From Halosimplex litoreum (GTDB lineage: Archaea > Halobacteriota > Halobacteria > Halobacteriales > Haloarculaceae): a stretch of 64,000 nucleotides of DNA. The stretch spans positions 4,029,836-4,093,835 of the forward strand of contig NZ_CP065856.1 of the NCBI RefSeq assembly GCF_016065055.1, written 5' to 3'. Shown piece by piece: positions 17,095-25,415 of this stretch. Below the pieces are notes generated by a model, which was given only the letters and a program-made list of their open reading frames with translations, had not been told where the DNA came from and searched no databases. The translations under genes were made by a program, and so were the position numbers. Within the stretch, counting starts at the first letter, position 1. Every line of letters begins with the position of its first letter.

Positions 17095-17547
17095 ATGAGC
17101 CAGACCCCCGTCGACGGGTCCGACAGGGAGGGTCGGACCGTCGGGGACCCAGACCGGGGTACCGAGCCCGATTCGTTCGTCAGCCGCTTCGCCGCACGAC
17201 TCCGATCGCTCGGACGATCACTCCGCGCCCGGTTCGGGTCGCTGACCGACCGCGAGGAGCGCTCGGCATTCGACGACGCGCAGGCGGTCGAACGAGCAGA
17301 GACGGCCGACCGGACGCGCTCGGTGCAGTGCGTCGGACTCACCGAGGAGGTCGTCGAAGGGGACGGCCGCGCCGTCACCGACGACCTCGTCCGCGCGCAG
17401 GCGGCCGATGCGCCCGAGCGAGACGGGCCTTCGGAGGATCGCCCGGAACTGGTCGTCAGGTGGACCGACGGCGAACTGACCCTGTCCTCGCCGGACGAAC
17501 CGGACGCCCACATCACGTCGACCTACTGGGAAGACGTCGAACCCTGA
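17095..17547 (+). CDS. Hypothetical acidic protein
   Basis: A 150-residue protein I do not recognise. The N-terminal third has a basic amphipathic stretch (FAARLRSLGRSLRARFGSL), followed by an acidic disordered region and a C-terminal part with LVVRWTDGELTLSSPD and TSTYWEDVEP. A low-GC leader with an ATTTTTACC tract 25-30 bp upstream suggests a real promoter. It converges with gfcR and ends 16 bp from it. Confidence 0.55.
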   Translation: MSQTPVDGSDREGRTVGDPDRGTEPDSFVSRFAARLRSLGRSLRARFGSLTDREERSAFDDAQAVERAETADRTRSVQCVGLTEEVVEGDGRAVTDDLVRAQAADAPERDGPSEDRPELVVRWTDGELTLSSPDEPDAHITSTYWEDVEP

Positions 17548-17563
17548 CTCGGGCCCAGCCCGG

Positions 17564-18199
17564 CTACTCGGACTGACCGACGCGCAGCACCTGCACGAGC
17601 GAGTAGACGGGGACGCCCTCGATCTCTTCGACGCCGCGCTTGTCCGTCAGCACCGCGCAGGCGACGGGCTCGCCGCCGCGGTCGCGGATGGCCTCGACGG
17701 TCTCGGTCATAGTCGTGCCGCTGGTGATGGTGTCGTCGACGACGTAGCACTCGCGGCCGCGGATGCCGGCGAAGTTGCGGGAAAACGAGCCCGACAGCTC
17801 CTCGCTCTCGCCGTCGTCCCACTGGTGTTTGCTCGGTGCGTAGGTGCCGAGATCCGTGTCGAGTTCCCGGGCGACCGTCGTCGCGATGGGCGCGCCGGCC
17901 TTCTCGATGCCGATGGTCAGGTCGACCTCCTCGCCCTGTTTGGAGAGCAGGTCGGCGACGGCGCGGCCGACGTAGGTGAGCCGGGCGCTGTCGCGACCGA
18001 TCGCCGACCAGTCGACGTGGATGTCGTGCGGGCTCTGGGAGGTCTTCGAGGTCGCCGTCGTCGTCGTGGCGCCGCTGCGCGAGACGAGCCACGACGCCGT
18101 CTCCTTCGAGACGTTGAGCTCGTCCGCGATCTCGCCCTTCGAGAGGCCCCCTTCGGCCAGCTCCGCCGCGCTGTCGATGAGATCGTCGATGTTCTTCAT
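17564..18199 (-). CDS. gfcR: GfcR, PRTase-type transcriptional regulator of sugar catabolism
   Basis: A 211-residue protein. Residues 1-45 are an HTH (GLSKGEIADELNVSKETASWLV). Residues 60-205 are a phosphoribosyltransferase domain with the PRPP loop CYVVDDTITSGTT. In Haloferax, GfcR is an activator of glycolytic and pentose genes. Earlier annotations call such proteins PyrE-like, but the N-terminal HTH distinguishes it. ATG 18199 gives the family length. It is divergent from a HAD phosphatase and precedes glucose oxidation genes, which fits the proposed role. Confidence 0.87.
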   Translation of the reverse strand: MKNIDDLIDSAAELAEGGLSKGEIADELNVSKETASWLVSRSGATTTTATSKTSQSPHDIHVDWSAIGRDSARLTYVGRAVADLLSKQGEEVDLTIGIEKAGAPIATTVARELDTDLGTYAPSKHQWDDGESEELSGSFSRNFAGIRGRECYVVDDTITSGTTMTETVEAIRDRGGEPVACAVLTDKRGVEEIEGVPVYSLVQVLRVGQSE

Positions 18200-18391
18200 G
18201 CGTCTTACCCGTTCGTTCGCACGCGGGGGTGTTACCCGTTGTGGGTTCCAGTCGCTGGCTCGCAGGGCGCCTACGCGACCACCGGGCCCGAAGAGCCGTC
18301 CCCCGAGCCGACCGCCTGGAACGAGCCGCGGACCCGCCGTAGTGCGACCCCGATCCCAATCTACACAACGCGCCCCGACGGAACTACGACA

Positions 18392-19705
18392 ATGGAACGC
18401 TACGACCAGCTCTATCGGCTCTACGAGGAGTTCGACGCCGAACGACTGGCCGCCCACCAGGCGTTCGTCGACCTGTTCCCGCCGCTGGACTCGCGGGTCG
18501 CGCTGACCTACTGGGAGGACGCCAGCGACGAACTCGAGGAGTTGCGCGGGGAGATACGCGACGCCTTCCCCGGCACCGGCGAGACCTACGCCGACGTGGC
18601 CGCCCACGCCACCCGCGACCAGGCTTTCGCCGGGCTCGACCTGGCGACGAAGTACGACCGGTCGGTCAACGCCCTGGTCCTCGACGTCGACGAGACGTTG
18701 CGCTCGGCGGGAACGACCGACAACGAGATCCCCCGCGAGACGCTGCACCTGCTGACCGAGTTCCACGAGGACGGGATCCCGATCGTCGTCTGTACCGGCC
18801 AGACCCTCGAGAACGTCAAGGGCTTTCTCAGCCAGGGGCTGGGCAACGCCGTCGTCAACTCCGGCGACGTGAGCGTCGTCTACGAGAGCGGGACCGGCGT
18901 GTTCACGCCCGGCCACGGCCCCGACACCAAGCGCCTGCTGTACGAGGGCCTGGACGAGACGGTCCGCGGGGTGTTCGACCGCCTGCGCCAGCGCGTGCTC
19001 TCCGAGGCGCCCGAGACGGTCGCCCGCGGCTGCCACCTCCAGGGCAACGAGTTCAACGTCACGCTGAAGCCGAACTTCGAGACCGGGAGCGACGACGCCG
19101 TCGCCGTGATCGACGACGCGCTCGTCTACCTGCTCGACCTGCTCGGCGTCGTCGTCGCCGAGTGCGTCGAGGGCATCCAGGCGGGCGAGCGCGGCGACGA
19201 CGAAGACGTTCTCGGCGCGGCCGCCGGCGAGTGGACCCGGGCGTTCTACGCCGCTCGGGACCCGGAGATCGAGGCGGTGCTCGACGACCGGGGCGAACTG
19301 CCGGCGGAGGGCGCCGAGACCGAAGGGGCGGATGGGACCGGCGAGTCGGGCGTGCCCGACGCGGTCGCGGCGTTCCTCGACCGCGTGGACGTGGCCTACT
19401 ACGAGGGCGACGCGGCGGAGGTCGTGAGCCGGGAACTCGACAAGCCCGGCGGGGTCGAGGCGGCCTTCGAAGTGCTGGGGGTCGACGACCCGTTCGCGCT
19501 GGTGCTGGGCGACAGCAAGAGCGACCTGCGGGTGATGGAATGGGTCGCCGAGCGCGACGCGGGGATCGCCGCCGCGCCCGAGCACGCCTCGACGGTCGTC
19601 CTCGAGCACGTCCGGGAGCGCGACGACCTCGTCTTCCCCGCGGGCGACGCCGGCGACGTGCTGCGGACGGTGTACGCCCTCGACAGGCTGGTCGCCGCCG
19701 AGTGA
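18392..19705 (+). CDS. HAD-superfamily hydrolase, haloarchaeal type
   Basis: A 437-residue cytosolic protein. Residues 1-85 are a helical N-terminal extension. HAD motif I is LVLDVDETLRS (DxDxT near residue 105), motif II is IVVCTGQT, and motif IV is LGDSKSDLRVME near the C-terminus. There is an acidic, low-complexity insert around residues 300-330. The fold resembles COG0561 sugar-phosphatases. The position between gfcR and sugar dehydrogenases suggests a sugar-phosphate substrate, but that is inference. ATG 18392 is the first start after the divergent gfcR promoter region. Confidence 0.78.
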   Translation: MERYDQLYRLYEEFDAERLAAHQAFVDLFPPLDSRVALTYWEDASDELEELRGEIRDAFPGTGETYADVAAHATRDQAFAGLDLATKYDRSVNALVLDVDETLRSAGTTDNEIPRETLHLLTEFHEDGIPIVVCTGQTLENVKGFLSQGLGNAVVNSGDVSVVYESGTGVFTPGHGPDTKRLLYEGLDETVRGVFDRLRQRVLSEAPETVARGCHLQGNEFNVTLKPNFETGSDDAVAVIDDALVYLLDLLGVVVAECVEGIQAGERGDDEDVLGAAAGEWTRAFYAARDPEIEAVLDDRGELPAEGAETEGADGTGESGVPDAVAAFLDRVDVAYYEGDAAEVVSRELDKPGGVEAAFEVLGVDDPFALVLGDSKSDLRVMEWVAERDAGIAAAPEHASTVVLEHVRERDDLVFPAGDAGDVLRTVYALDRLVAAE

Positions 19706-19880
19706 CGGCGCGGACGTCGTCGGACGACCACGGAAGTTACGGGTGAGCGGCGCCCTGTGTCCCGGAAGATCGAACGGTGCGGGTGGTCGTTCGACTGGCC
19801 ACGACGTTCAGCCCGCGATCGCGGGAGATTTACAGGAGTCGGTGTGTAGGTTTCCGTGAGAGCCGAACGGAGTCAACACT

Positions 19881-20945
19881 ATGGTCGATATCTCATCTGT
19901 CAGACTCGGTATCGTCGGTCTGGGTAACATCGGACACCACCACGCGGAGCGGTTCGTCGACCAGGGAGCGAACCTGGTCGGCGGTGTCGACATCGCGGAG
20001 GGGGCCCGTGCCTCTTTCGGCGACGAGTTCGGGGTTCCCACGTATCAGGACCACCACGAACTGTACGACGAGGTCGACGCCGTCGCCGTCACGACCCCCA
20101 ACAAGTTCCACGAGCAGTACGTCGTCGACGCTCTGGAACAGGGGCTGGACGTACTCGTCGAGAAGCCGCTGGCCAACACGCTGGAGGCGGCCGAGCGGAT
20201 CGCCGACGCGGCCCGCGCCGCGGAAGGCTTTTGTATGGTCGGCTTCCACACCCGCTTCGAGAGCCCCGTCGAGGTCATCAACGGCTACCGTCAGGAGGGT
20301 CGGTTCGGCGAGTTGAGCCACGTCGAGGCCAACTACATCCGACGGCGGGGCGTCCCCGGCCGCGGCTCGTGGTTCACGAGCAAGGAGGTCGCCGGCGGCG
20401 GCGCGCTCATCGACATCGGCGTCCACGCCGTCGACCTGTCGCTGTACCTGCTGGGCTACCCCGACGTCGAGGAGGTCTCGGGGGTCACCCGCTCGCAGTT
20501 CGGCGGCCGCGACGACTACACGTACATCCAGATGTGGGGCGACGACCAGGGCCCCGAAGGGTTCAACGTCGACGACTCCGCGACCGCCCTCATCCGCTGT
20601 GCCGAGGACCGCACCATCTCCCTGGAGGTCGCCTGGGCCGTCAACCGCCCGAAGAAACAGGAGTACGTCCTCCGCGGCACCGAGGCCGGCGCGACCTTCC
20701 GCCCCGGCGAGGGCGTCACTTTCCACGAGTCGGGGACCCAGGGCGCCGGCCACATGGTCGAGTCCGAGGTCGAGACCCGGGGCAACGACGCCCACGCCGC
20801 CGAACAGACCTACTTCCTCGAACACTGCGCGGCCGGCGAGACGCCCGAACGCAACACCGTCGACCAAGGCCTGACCGTCCAGCGCGTGCTCGACGGTATC
20901 TACCGCTCCAGCGAGACCGGCGAAGCCGTCCCGGTCGAAGACTGA
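19881..20945 (+). CDS. Gfo/Idh/MocA-family sugar dehydrogenase
   Basis: A 354-residue NAD(P)-dependent oxidoreductase. The Rossmann motif is GIVGLGNIGHHH near residue 10, the family EKP signature is LVEKPLAN near residue 95, and the C-terminal substrate domain contains GGGALIDIGVHAVDL, which has the conserved Asp and His. It probably oxidises an aldose or myo-inositol-like sugar. It lies 176 bp upstream of glucose dehydrogenase in the same orientation, between GfcR and TrmB, so a role in sugar catabolism is likely. It may be related to haloarchaeal xylose dehydrogenase, but this is not certain. Confidence 0.85.
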   Translation: MVDISSVRLGIVGLGNIGHHHAERFVDQGANLVGGVDIAEGARASFGDEFGVPTYQDHHELYDEVDAVAVTTPNKFHEQYVVDALEQGLDVLVEKPLANTLEAAERIADAARAAEGFCMVGFHTRFESPVEVINGYRQEGRFGELSHVEANYIRRRGVPGRGSWFTSKEVAGGGALIDIGVHAVDLSLYLLGYPDVEEVSGVTRSQFGGRDDYTYIQMWGDDQGPEGFNVDDSATALIRCAEDRTISLEVAWAVNRPKKQEYVLRGTEAGATFRPGEGVTFHESGTQGAGHMVESEVETRGNDAHAAEQTYFLEHCAAGETPERNTVDQGLTVQRVLDGIYRSSETGEAVPVED

Positions 20946-21088
20946 CCGCCGAGCGTCTCCCGTCTCCGACGACCGATTTCGGTCCCGATTCGACGACCGG
21001 CGGACCGTGCCCCGGCCCCGGTTCGGCCGGAGCCACGGCCGAGACTCGACCCGGACTCGGCGGTGGTCGCGGCGCTCCAGAAAGACTT

Positions 21089-21104
21089 AACTCGGAATAG
21101 AGTG
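21089..21104. promoter_or_regulatory. TrmB-like operator upstream of gdh
   Basis: AACTCGGAATAGAGTG has the form ACT-N7-GAGT, close to the TACT-N7/8-GAGTA consensus reported for Halobacterium TrmB. Only the outermost base on each side differs. It ends 17 bp before the gdh ATG and lies over or just downstream of the probable CTTAA TATA element, a position that would favour repression. Confidence 0.55.
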
Positions 21105-21121
21105 GTCATTTTTAGCAACTG

Positions 21122-22219
21122 ATGAAAGCGATCGCTGTCCAGCGAGGATCGGAGGGACCGACGGTGATAGAGAAGCCGCGGCCTGAGCCCGACGAGGGCG
21201 AGGCGTTGCTTCGGACGCTCAGGGTCGGGGTCGACGGGACCGACCACGAGGTCATCGGCGGCTCCCACGGCGGGTTCCCCGAGGGTGAGGACCACATGGT
21301 GCTGGGCCACGAGGCCGTCGCAGTCGTCGAAGACGCGAACGGCACCGACCTCGCGGAGGGCGACGTGGTCGTTCCGACCGTCCGGCGGCCGCCCGCGGAG
21401 GGGACCAACGACTACTTCGAGCGAGGCGAGCCCGACATGGCACCGGACGGCGAGTACGTCGAGCGTGGGATCGTCGGCGAGCACGGCTACATGGCCGAGT
21501 ACGTCACGAGCGCGCCGGAGTACCTGATCCCGGTCCCGGCCGAGCGCTGGGAAGTCGGGTTCCTCGTCGAACCGATCAGTATCACCGAGAAGGCGCTGGA
21601 ACACGCCTACGCCTCGCGGTCGGCCTTCGAGTGGGCGCCCGAGTCGGCGCTCGTGCTGGGCAACCGGTCGCTGGGGCTGCTCACGCTCGCGATGCTGGAG
21701 TACGGCGTCGACAGCGACCGCTCCTTCGCCGCCCACGACTTCGAGCGAACCTACTGTCTGGGTCGCCGCCAGCGGCCCGACCCGACCGTCGACATCATCG
21801 AGGAGATCGGCGCGACGTACGTCGACTCGACGGAGACGCCGCTGGAGACGGTCCCCGACGAGTTCGAGCCGATGGACTTCGTCTACGAGGCGACGGGCTA
21901 CGCGCCCCACGCCTTCGAGACGGTGGAAGCCCTGGCGCCCAACGGCGTCGGGGCGCTGCTTGGCATCCCGGACTCCTGGGAGTTCGAGGTCGACGGCGGG
22001 CGGATCCACAACGAACTCGTCCTGCACAACAAGGCGCTCGTGGGGACGGTCAACTCCCACGTCGAACACTTCGAGGGGGCGGTCGATACGCTGGCAGAAC
22101 TGCCCGAGTGGCTGCTCTCCGACCTCGTGACGACCGTCGCGACCCCCGAGGACGTGGAACCGGCCTTCGAGTACGGCGACGACCAGATCAAGGCGGTCGT
22201 CGAGTTCGACCGTCTGTAG
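21122..22219 (+). CDS. gdh: Glucose 1-dehydrogenase, zinc-dependent
   Basis: A 365-residue medium-chain dehydrogenase of the Haloferax mediterranei type, oxidising glucose to gluconolactone at the head of the semi-phosphorylative Entner-Doudoroff route. The zinc site residues expected for this family are visible: Asp38 (VGVDGTDHE), His63-Glu64 (LGHEA) and a later LVEPIS. The phosphate-binding motif CLGRRQRPDPT is also present. The nucleotide loop reads VLGNRSLGLL, so the middle glycine of GxGxxG is Arg. The start at 21122 matches the family N-terminus MKAIAV. trmB follows 103 bp downstream. Confidence 0.93.
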   Translation: MKAIAVQRGSEGPTVIEKPRPEPDEGEALLRTLRVGVDGTDHEVIGGSHGGFPEGEDHMVLGHEAVAVVEDANGTDLAEGDVVVPTVRRPPAEGTNDYFERGEPDMAPDGEYVERGIVGEHGYMAEYVTSAPEYLIPVPAERWEVGFLVEPISITEKALEHAYASRSAFEWAPESALVLGNRSLGLLTLAMLEYGVDSDRSFAAHDFERTYCLGRRQRPDPTVDIIEEIGATYVDSTETPLETVPDEFEPMDFVYEATGYAPHAFETVEALAPNGVGALLGIPDSWEFEVDGGRIHNELVLHNKALVGTVNSHVEHFEGAVDTLAELPEWLLSDLVTTVATPEDVEPAFEYGDDQIKAVVEFDRL

Positions 22220-22322
22220 CGAGCGCGTCGGCGCGGGCGACCGGCGGTGGCGCCGGCGGGGTCGCGCGTGGACTGCGCGAAGGGACAGACTGATTTACTC
22301 GGTGGCGAAAGAGGGAACCGAC

Positions 22323-23381
22323 ATGGCTGGTGACGACCTCCTCGCCTCGCTCGAAGCGGTCTCCGAGCGGTTCGACTTCGGGGAGTACGAGGCCAAGGCG
22401 TACCTCACGATCCTCGAACACGGACAGGTCACGGCGTCGGAGATCGCCGACTACACCGATATCCCCCAGCCGCGTGTCTACGACACGGTCCGGAGCCTGA
22501 GCGACATCGGTCTCGTCGAGCTCCAGGAGTCGCGACCCATGAAGGTGCTGGCGCTCGACCCCGCCGAGGCGTTCGACGACCTCCAGGAGTCACTGGACAC
22601 GCTCGTCGACGGGCTCGAACAGCAGTACACCCAGCCCGCTCGCGGCACGGAAGCGGTCTCGCTCGTCAAGTCTCGGCCCACGATCCTCCGATATCTCTCC
22701 GAGGTCATCGATTCGGCGCAGTACGAGCTGATGCTCTCGCTGACGCCCGAACTGCTGGAGCGCTTCGAGAGCCAGCTCCGCCACCAGTACGAGGAGGGTG
22801 TGGCCATCGAGCTTCTCATCTCGCCGGCGGCGGAGGTCGAAGCCTCCGATGAGCACGAGTACGACGACCTCGCCAGCACGGTCAAGGAGCGCCGCGGCGT
22901 CACGACGCCGGTCGTCGCCGTCGCCGACGGCCGCTACTCGATCTACGCTACCCGCGAGAGTCTGAAGGGCGACACCGACCGCTACGGCGTCATCTTCGAC
23001 CGCTCGGAGCTGGGCTTTCTCGTCTCGATGTTCATGAACACCGTCCTGTGGACCACTGCCGAGACGGTCCGGACGGACGGCGAGGAGCTGACGTTCCCCC
23101 GGCGCTACGGGACGATCCGCCGCGCTATCGCCGACATGGTCGATCTCGAGGGCGAGTTCTACGCGACCATCGAAGGCCGGGACGTGCTGACCGGCGAGGA
23201 ACTGGTCGTCGCGGGGAAAGTCGCGGACGCGAGTATCACCCCGAGCCTCGAAGAGGCGTCGCTCGTCGTCGAGACCGACGAGGGCCGAGTCACCGTCGGC
23301 GGGCAGGTCGCCGCGCTCGAGGACATCGAATCCTTCGAGATCCGGGTCGGCCGCGACTCGCCGCCGGAACCCGCCGACTGA
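22323..23381 (+). CDS. trmB: TrmB-family sugar-sensing transcriptional regulator
   Basis: A 352-residue regulator. Residues 1-75 are a winged HTH (EYEAKAYLTILEHGQVTASEIADYTDIPQPRVYDTV) and residues 105-350 are the TrmB sugar-binding domain, with the phospholipase D-like fold segment LMLSLTPELLERF and a C-terminal beta region. In Halobacterium, TrmB coordinates glycolysis and gluconeogenesis. ATG 22323 is chosen; GAGG lies about 9 bp upstream. An upstream in-frame GTG at 22302 is possible. The adjoining gdh promoter carries a TrmB-like site. Confidence 0.9.
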   Translation: MAGDDLLASLEAVSERFDFGEYEAKAYLTILEHGQVTASEIADYTDIPQPRVYDTVRSLSDIGLVELQESRPMKVLALDPAEAFDDLQESLDTLVDGLEQQYTQPARGTEAVSLVKSRPTILRYLSEVIDSAQYELMLSLTPELLERFESQLRHQYEEGVAIELLISPAAEVEASDEHEYDDLASTVKERRGVTTPVVAVADGRYSIYATRESLKGDTDRYGVIFDRSELGFLVSMFMNTVLWTTAETVRTDGEELTFPRRYGTIRRAIADMVDLEGEFYATIEGRDVLTGEELVVAGKVADASITPSLEEASLVVETDEGRVTVGGQVAALEDIESFEIRVGRDSPPEPAD

Positions 23382-23734
23382 CGGGCGAGTCGTCGAACGG
23401 TTATCGAGTCAACGGAACCCTGTCACGACAGCGGATCGCTCACGAGCGGACGTTTCTCCACGGGAGGGCCGAAAGAACGTGGGCCGGGGCGAGACGGACG
23501 ACGCCAGTGAGCCGCTCTCCCCATTCGAATCCGAGAGGCCAGCAGGGACCCTACATCCCCCATCGGACCGCATTGTGTCCTCACTCCCCCAACGGTATAA
23601 ATCTTGAACTTTTCACTCGAAAATAGTTCTATCTATCGAATATCGTTCCGTAAGACCGAAGTAATTCCGAATAGTATGGAATTCGATATGGAACCGAGTG
23701 ACGGACACGTTCGACGGGTTCGGGGGGGAGCGAG
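23382..23734. other. Gene-free stretch upstream of the HTH regulator
   Basis: No gene is supported here. The last 160 bp are much AT-richer than the surroundings. They contain a TATA-like TATAAAT at 23596-23602 and an inverted repeat at 23663-23683 (AATTCC, 9-bp spacer, GGAATT). If that TATA is used, the regulator at 23735 has an untranslated leader of roughly 110 nt, unusual beside the leaderless genes around it. Confidence 0.55.
23663..23683. promoter_or_regulatory. Candidate operator (inverted repeat)
   Basis: Arms AATTCC and GGAATT are separated by 9 bp, in an AT-rich tract 52-72 bp upstream of the regulator start. The size suits a dimeric HTH protein, perhaps acting on its own gene. Confidence 0.4.
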
Positions 23735-24526
23735 GTGAGTTCTGAGTCCATCGTCGGTTACGTGCTCGGGTCGTCGGTCCGGACGGACGTGTTGCTCGCG
23801 GTCGTCGTCGAGCGGCGGTCGATGGCTGCGCTCATCGACGCGGTCGAGGCGAGCGAGTCCGCCGTCTACAACGCAGTCGGCGACCTCGAACGCAAGGGGC
23901 TGGTGCGCTCGCTGGAGACGGACTGGGCGGCGACGGGGAGCGGACAGCTGGTCGCGGACCTGATCGAACAGCAAGGGAACCTCTGTCGGCTGCTCGCCGA
24001 CGACTACTGGCGGAGCCACGACGTGTCCGCGCTCCCCCGTCGGTTCCGGCTCAGGCTGACCGAACTAGCCGGCGCCGAGGTGGTCCGCGCTTCGGACACC
24101 GACCCCCACGCGGTCGTCAGGGAGGTCCGCGACCGTGTCGACCGGGCGGGCACGAACGTCGACATCGTGACACCGATCTACCAGGCCGAGTACGAGGCCG
24201 TCATGCCCGACTCGGCCGACGCGCGACTGCTAGTCGACGAGAGCGTCGCCCTCGACGCTCTCGAGCGCGTCGACTCGCCCGACGAGGCCGACCAGTGGAC
24301 CGAGACCACCGTCCGTGTGCTCGACGCCGACGTGGGCATCGCCGTCACCGACGAGGAGGTCATGCTCTCGCTGCCCACCATCGACGGCCAGTGGGACTCC
24401 CGTACCGAGGTAGTGGCCGCGGACGACCGCGCGATGGAGTGGGGCCGGGACCTGTTCGAACACTACTGGGACCGTGCGACACCGAACGACGAGTTCGTCG
24501 CCGAGTACGTCGCCGACCCACCGTAG
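23735..24526 (+). CDS. HTH transcriptional regulator, FilR1/TrmB-like
   Basis: A 263-residue protein. Residues 1-75 form a winged HTH (RTDVLLAVVVERRSMAALIDAVEASESAVYNAVGDLERKGLV). Residues 110-255 resemble the C-terminal ligand domain of FilR1 (formerly DUF1724) regulators, with DIVTPIYQAEY and VGIAVTDEEVMLSLP. It starts with GTG at 23735. It is followed after 57 bp by a GT2 glycosyltransferase, whose promoter it might control. The ligand is unknown. Confidence 0.75.
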   Translation: MSSESIVGYVLGSSVRTDVLLAVVVERRSMAALIDAVEASESAVYNAVGDLERKGLVRSLETDWAATGSGQLVADLIEQQGNLCRLLADDYWRSHDVSALPRRFRLRLTELAGAEVVRASDTDPHAVVREVRDRVDRAGTNVDIVTPIYQAEYEAVMPDSADARLLVDESVALDALERVDSPDEADQWTETTVRVLDADVGIAVTDEEVMLSLPTIDGQWDSRTEVVAADDRAMEWGRDLFEHYWDRATPNDEFVAEYVADPP

Positions 24527-24535
24527 CGATCTGTT

Positions 24536-24549
24536 TTTGGCGAACCTAA
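24536..24549. promoter_or_regulatory. Possible DtxR/Idr-like box upstream of GT2
   Basis: TTTGGCGAACCTAA matches the TTAGG-N4-CCTAA palindrome seen twice elsewhere in this locus, with one mismatch. It overlaps the likely TATA element CCTAAAAATT, 35-48 bp upstream of the ATG at 24584. Confidence 0.4.
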
Positions 24550-24583
24550 AAATTCAAGAGGGTCGAGTCGAGAGTGGTGAGCA

Positions 24584-25393
24584 ATGAGTCAGCTACAGCG
24601 TGACGATGGCGTGGACGCGGGCGAAACGGACACCGACGACGGTACCGGACGAGCGACGGTCGATAGCGACGCGGCGGCCCAGTCGGGGACGGAGCCCTCG
24701 ACGGGGACGGACGGTGAGTTCACGTTCGACGACGTGACGGTCGTGATGGGCACGTACAACGAGGAGGCGGCGATCGGGGCGGTCCTCGACGACGTCGACC
24801 GGGTGACCGACGGCCGGGCGAACGTGGTCTGCGTCGACGGCTCGGACGACCGGACGCCGGAGATCGCCCGCGAGCACGGGGCCCGCGTCATCGAACAGGA
24901 GCCCCAGGGCTACGGCGTGGCCGTCCGCGCGGCAGTGCTCGCGGCCGACCGGCCCGTCGTGGTCACGACCGACTGCGACGACACCTACCCGATGGAGGCC
25001 CTACCGGAGTTCCTCGACCTCGTCAACGACGGCGCCGACGTGGTCAGCGGCGACCGCATCACACCCGGTGCCGACGCGATGCCGGCGTTCAACCGCCAGG
25101 GCAACCGCGCGTTCGCCCTCCTCGCCAGCGGCCTGATGGGCGAGCGCGTCTACGACACGACGACCGGCATGCGCGCCTACCGCCGCGAGGTCGTCCAGGA
25201 GATCACCTGGACCGAGAACACCGGCCTCTCGGCAGAACTGCTCGTGCGGCCGCTGATGCGGGGTTACGACGTTCGCGAAGTGCCGATCGAGTACGACGAG
25301 CGCAAAGGCGAGACGAAGCTCGACCCGCTCGCCGGCGGCGCCGCAATCGCCAAGTCCATCGTGAAAGTCTGTCTCGAAGAGCGACGCCGGTAG
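24584..25393 (+). CDS. Family 2 glycosyltransferase, dolichyl-phosphate-sugar synthase type
   Basis: A 269-residue protein. About 45 acidic, disordered N-terminal residues precede a GT2 domain. The strand VVMGTYNEEAAIG opens the Rossmann-like fold, followed by VVCVDGSDDRTPEI, the DxD-type metal site TTDCDDTYP, and the acceptor region TTGMRAYRREV. There is no C-terminal membrane anchor, so it should act at the cytosolic face, loading a sugar onto a lipid phosphate. It is convergent with a Tat lipoprotein gene. An ArnT-like membrane glycosyltransferase two genes away could use its product. Confidence 0.85.
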   Translation: MSQLQRDDGVDAGETDTDDGTGRATVDSDAAAQSGTEPSTGTDGEFTFDDVTVVMGTYNEEAAIGAVLDDVDRVTDGRANVVCVDGSDDRTPEIAREHGARVIEQEPQGYGVAVRAAVLAADRPVVVTTDCDDTYPMEALPEFLDLVNDGADVVSGDRITPGADAMPAFNRQGNRAFALLASGLMGERVYDTTTGMRAYRREVVQEITWTENTGLSAELLVRPLMRGYDVREVPIEYDERKGETKLDPLAGGAAIAKSIVKVCLEERRR

Positions 25394-25415
25394 GTGAACC
25401 CACCGGTTCGTCGTC

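Noticed and set aside
22295-22313. TACTCGGTGGCG next to the trmB start as a TrmB autoregulatory site
   Set aside because: There is no matching GAGTA half-site at 7-8 bp spacing; only one half is present.
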